A stretch of DNA of 64,000 nt from positions 248,001-312,000 of the forward strand of contig NZ_CP009355.1 of NCBI RefSeq assembly GCF_000772105.1, read 5' to 3'. Positions 60,982-64,000 of this stretch are shown piece by piece. The translations under genes and the position numbers were made by a program. Position 1 is the stretch's first letter. Each line of letters opens with the position of its first letter. The notes beneath the pieces were generated by a model. The model was not told the origin of the DNA. It did no database searches and saw nothing but the letters and a program-made list of their open reading frames with translations. This stretch comes from Vibrio tubiashii ATCC 19109 (lineage in GTDB: Bacteria > Pseudomonadota > Gammaproteobacteria > Enterobacterales > Vibrionaceae).

Positions 60982-61938
60982 TTAAGCGTATTGAGATAGA
61001 TAGTTTGAAAGCTGTTTAGCGTCAGGGGCGCAATCGCCTCCGGCATGGCTGACGACGTATGAAGCAACGGCATTGCCCAATAAGACTGCATCAGCAAAAT
61101 CCCAACCAGAGCTAAGACCCGCGAGTACTCCGCCAGCATGGGTATCGCCGGCACCTATCGTATCAACCACTTGTGCAGCGAAAGGAGCGACAGTGCCATA
61201 AGCGTCACGATTGCTGAACAGAGCCCCATCACTGTCCATTCGCAGGATTAAAGGGCATTGGTAGCGAGAGTACCACTGTTCGACAAACTCTTGGCTAACA
61301 TCCATTCCTAAGTGTTGTGCTTCTTGTCGATTCAACGAAACGATCGGTTTCAGCGCTAGAAGACGTTCCATGATATTTGGCTCTATGTCATTGATTCGTG
61401 GGCCGAAGTCGATAAAGAGTTGGGTACTACGTGGCAAGGTTTCAAGCCAATCAACAATCGTTTCGCCACATTGTGAAGCCAGTTGATAACCAGAAAGATA
61501 GATGATGGCATCTGCGTCTAGGTTAAGCGTATCAAGCACCTGCTGATTCCAATTATTCTCAACACCGCTGACAGAGAGAAAGGTTCGCTCACCATCAGGC
61601 TCTACGAGTGCTAAACACCAACCATTATCGCCGCTGTTATCTTGGAGATCAGAGCTTATCCCTTTTTCTAGCATGGCGTTGCGAATCAAATCGGCCCATC
61701 GCCCTTGTCCAATAGGTAGGGCATTAGTAGAGCGAATTCCAAGTCGATTGACCGCAATAGCGATGTTCAGTGCGCATCCTCCGACATGCATACCTTTTTC
61801 CTGCATTTCAACATCACCACCGCGCTGCGGAAGTGCGGGAGTTTCAGTTACGATGTCGACGACGGCTGCACCAATTAGGCATAGTTGACGCCGATTACTC
61901 AAGCTAGGTATCAGGTTGATTAGAGCATTATGAGGCAT
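60982..61938 (-). CDS. PfkB/ribokinase-family sugar or nucleoside kinase (YegV-like)
   Basis: About 318 residues from the ATG at 61938, 8 bp after AAGGAG; an ATG two codons upstream is nearly on top of that site. The N-terminal GGXG-type segment (HVGGCALNIAIAVNRLGI) and the catalytic-base motif DTIGAGDTHAGGVLAGL are intact. It overlaps the ADP-ribosylglycohydrolase-like gene, so the two are coupled. Gene order matches E. coli yegV, whose substrate is not settled. Phosphorylation of a ribose-type product of the upstream enzyme is the simple reading. Confidence 0.82.
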   Translation of the reverse strand: MPHNALINLIPSLSNRRQLCLIGAAVVDIVTETPALPQRGGDVEMQEKGMHVGGCALNIAIAVNRLGIRSTNALPIGQGRWADLIRNAMLEKGISSDLQDNSGDNGWCLALVEPDGERTFLSVSGVENNWNQQVLDTLNLDADAIIYLSGYQLASQCGETIVDWLETLPRSTQLFIDFGPRINDIEPNIMERLLALKPIVSLNRQEAQHLGMDVSQEFVEQWYSRYQCPLILRMDSDGALFSNRDAYGTVAPFAAQVVDTIGAGDTHAGGVLAGLSSGWDFADAVLLGNAVASYVVSHAGGDCAPDAKQLSNYLSQYA

Positions 61939-62950
61939 AGACATGCTCCTTACTTTCTCTCAATACTCTGAACTTACGAGCGTACTCTTCAAAGTCGAGC
62001 TGATTTTTGTCATCGAGCTGTTTTCTAAGCATAGGATCAATAGCCTGAATGCCATGCAAAGCGCCACAGATAGCGGTTGCCATCGCACCGATAGTATCAG
62101 TATCACCACCCAAGTTAGCACATAAAATCGCGCAACGGTTAGGGTCAGTTTGTGCTAACTCGACCATTGCAATTGCCGCAGGCACGGACTCTATGGTGCT
62201 TACTCCTGCACCTACTAGGTTATAGATTTTCTCCATGCGTTCCTCTATGCCTGAAGGCTCGCTAGCAATGTTCAGCGCTAGCTCGATACGCGCTCCCATT
62301 GAAGCACTGAAAGTGGTGATGTTCTTAGTTTGAGCAGCAATAGCAATGGCAGGCAGCTGATCTTTAATGGAAGACCAACTCGTACCTTCAATGGCTTTAG
62401 AAATCGCCCATGCAATCGCGACGGCACCTGAGATAGCGACATCTGATTTATGAGTTGGGCTAGATGCCAATGCAACCTCACTGATAAAGTCGTCAAGGCT
62501 TATAGCAGGTAGCAGGCACCCCATAGGAGAGACGCGCATTGCTGCACCATTGGTTACGCCATTGTTTTCAAGTTCGCTGATCGCAACACCATCTTTAATC
62601 GCGCGCATCGCAGCTTTTGAACTAGGGCCGAAAATGTTCTTGTTGAATGCATCGAACCCTTCCGCCCACGTTAGCACGTTGCGAGCAATCACTTCAGGAA
62701 CAATTTCACCATCACATTCGATAATCGCATCGGCTAGTGCTAGCGCCATATTGGTATCGTCGGTGAACTGGCATGCTTCAAAGTAGCAGGCGGCATTATT
62801 TTCTTGTGGGCCATCGAGAAAACGATCAATCCAACCAAAATGGGCTTTTACTCGACTACGTGGCCACAACTCAGACGGCATTCCCATCGAGTCACCTAAT
62901 GCCTGACCATAAAAAGCACCGAGAATTTTATCTTGTTTTGTAATCGTCAT
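61928..62950 (-). CDS. ADP-ribosylglycohydrolase-fold enzyme (YegU-like)
   Basis: About 340 residues from the ATG at 62950. The family's two metal-binding segments are present: TDDTNMALALADAI (about 64-78) and GGDTDTIGAMATAICGALHG (near 290-310), so a dinuclear Mg2+ site is likely intact. Such enzymes hydrolyse N- or O-glycosidic bonds to ribose. Located between a nucleoside-type transporter and a PfkB kinase, it probably opens an imported riboside rather than removing ADP-ribose from proteins. Order matches E. coli yegU. Substrate unknown. Confidence 0.85.
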   Translation of the reverse strand: MTITKQDKILGAFYGQALGDSMGMPSELWPRSRVKAHFGWIDRFLDGPQENNAACYFEACQFTDDTNMALALADAIIECDGEIVPEVIARNVLTWAEGFDAFNKNIFGPSSKAAMRAIKDGVAISELENNGVTNGAAMRVSPMGCLLPAISLDDFISEVALASSPTHKSDVAISGAVAIAWAISKAIEGTSWSSIKDQLPAIAIAAQTKNITTFSASMGARIELALNIASEPSGIEERMEKIYNLVGAGVSTIESVPAAIAMVELAQTDPNRCAILCANLGGDTDTIGAMATAICGALHGIQAIDPMLRKQLDDKNQLDFEEYARKFRVLRESKEHVYAS

Positions 62951-63024
62951 TTTACTTACCAAAAATTGAGGTTGAAGAGCCTGCTCAGAAACCGTTGTGG
63001 GGCTATGTCTGAGCAGGAAATTAA

Positions 63025-64000
63025 TTAAGCTTGTGCTTTTTGTTGGGTATTGGATTCATCGCTTTGTGAGTCAATCTTAATCGGTTTGATCTCACCGTTT
63101 GGTTCACGGAAGAAATACATGAAGATGACTAGGATGACGGCGATCATCAGGCCACCGAATCCCCACATGCCCGCCCAGTTAAAGGTCAATCCGTCTTGTG
63201 GCGTGTCATAAGCGAACATTTTTTCCATCAATACTCCCCCGAGACGGTAGCCTAGCAAGCTGCCTATACCTTGACAGCCAAGGGTGATAAGGCCTTGAGC
63301 GGCTGTTCGCATATGCGCTGGCGCTTTCTTATCGACATAAATGTACGCCGTAACGAAGTAGAAGTCGTAACTAACCCCATGCAGTAGAATGCCCAAAAAT
63401 AGCAGTGAGTATAGGTACCAAGCTTCTGCACTGCCGTAGACAAAGAATCCGTAGCGAATTGCCGCAGTAAAGAGACCAAGTAATAGTACCTTTTTAATAC
63501 CAAATCGCTTGGTGAAGAAAGGCAATGCGAGCATGAAGAAGATTTCAGAGAACTGGCCTAGCGTCATCCAACCCGTGGCGTTGCTCATACCAACTTCAGT
63601 TAAGAAACCATTCGCGAAGATGTAGTAGAAAGCCAAAGGCATGCTAAACATGAAAGAGCAAACAAAGAAAGCAAGGAAGTTACGATCTTTTAGAAGCACC
63701 ATGGCATCAAGACCAAGCATAACTTTTAGATTCAGCTTGCCAGTACTTTTTGGTGGTGTGTTAGGTAGTGTTAAAGCAAATACGCCAAGTAATGCAGAGC
63801 TTAGAGCCGTGATGATCAGTGGGATATTGCTTGACGAGATATCACCATAGCCTAACCACGATGGTAAGAAGCCGATAGCGATACCAGACGCAATCCACCC
63901 AATCGTGCCCATTACACGGATGCGTGGGAAGTCGCGTTCAACGTCATCAACGTTTGAGAAAGCGATGCTGTTGGTCAGTGCGATGGTCGGCATGTAAGTG
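63025..64000 (-). CDS. Nucleoside:H+ symporter-family MFS transporter (YegT-like), partial
   Basis: The frame stays open to the window edge, so the 5' part is missing; about 325 C-terminal residues are seen. The segment TYMPTIALTNSIAFSNV, followed by RIRVMGTIGWIASG, is the helix 4-5 region of NupG/YegT-type carriers, and about eight further helices follow. It is the upstream gene of the yegTUV-like cassette and should import a nucleoside or similar riboside. Confidence 0.85.
   Translation of the reverse strand, partial: TYMPTIALTNSIAFSNVDDVERDFPRIRVMGTIGWIASGIAIGFLPSWLGYGDISSSNIPLIITALSSALLGVFALTLPNTPPKSTGKLNLKVMLGLDAMVLLKDRNFLAFFVCSFMFSMPLAFYYIFANGFLTEVGMSNATGWMTLGQFSEIFFMLALPFFTKRFGIKKVLLLGLFTAAIRYGFFVYGSAEAWYLYSLLFLGILLHGVSYDFYFVTAYIYVDKKAPAHMRTAAQGLITLGCQGIGSLLGYRLGGVLMEKMFAYDTPQDGLTFNWAGMWGFGGLMIAVILVIFMYFFREPNGEIKPIKIDSQSDESNTQQKAQA

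Overview
The window reads as chromosomal DNA of a marine Vibrio or close relative. The grounds are moderate G+C (judged by eye), a Vibrio-type aryl polyene (APE) cluster, two M9 collagenases, small Vibrio families (DUF3081-, DUF3103-, YgjV-like) and a complete D-glucuronate pathway fed by a TRAP transporter. No rRNA, tRNA or CRISPR array was recognised.

1-18.1 kb is an apparently complete APE pigment cluster. Seventeen minus-strand genes (apeC down to apeR, with an aromatic amino acid lyase inserted between apeJ and apeK) are tightly packed, mostly overlapping. They diverge from three plus-strand genes (lipoprotein, methyltransferase, FAD-dependent halogenase-like oxidoreductase). The cluster covers starter activation, two ACPs, three ketosynthase-type proteins, two dehydratases, a ketoreductase, a thioesterase, a GT2/acyltransferase fusion and an MMPL/LolA-type export set.

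18.1-32.3 kb is mixed. A 284-bp element with 22-bp terminal inverted repeats sits beside a DUF3081 gene. A membrane protein that joins an OmpR/ToxR-type DNA-binding domain to a degenerate EAL domain follows. Next come a secreted trypsin-like protease with a stand-alone relative of its own propeptide, a dicarboxylate/amino-acid symporter, a phospholipase D-type lipoprotein, LysE and EamA transporters, ybjQ, yaiI, a LysR regulator, D-cysteine desulfhydrase, an SDR and YdcH.

32.6-41.7 kb is a secreted-enzyme island: collagenase, sphingomyelinase C, a membrane-anchored helical protein coupled to the sphingomyelinase that resembles lipase foldases, a second collagenase and a DUF3103-type exported protein. 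From 41.7 to 47.4 kb lie small membrane proteins, a tandem universal stress protein, a GGCT-like protein, a lipoprotein GH3 glycosidase and YgjV.

47.5-57.5 kb is D-glucuronate catabolism: dctQ-dctM-uxuB-uxaC-kdgK-kdgA on the minus strand, dctP, uxuR and uxuA on the plus strand. The divergent control region carries three ATTGG-N4-CCAAT palindromes of the UxuR/ExuR type, and a related palindrome precedes the GH3 gene. 57.5-58.8 kb holds a tryptophanyl-tRNA synthetase of the type common in Firmicutes, preceded by what looks like a full ribosome-mediated attenuator: a 17-residue leader peptide with two adjacent Trp codons and competing hairpins. The window ends in a yegTUVW-like cassette (nucleoside-type MFS transporter, ADP-ribosylglycohydrolase-fold enzyme, PfkB kinase, GntR regulator) with an extra OFA-type MFS transporter inside it; its transporter gene runs off the right edge.

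The best candidates for new biology are the trpS attenuator, the DNA-binding/EAL fusion, the protease with a free propeptide-like protein, the sphingomyelinase with a foldase-like partner, and the yegTUVW-like salvage cassette.
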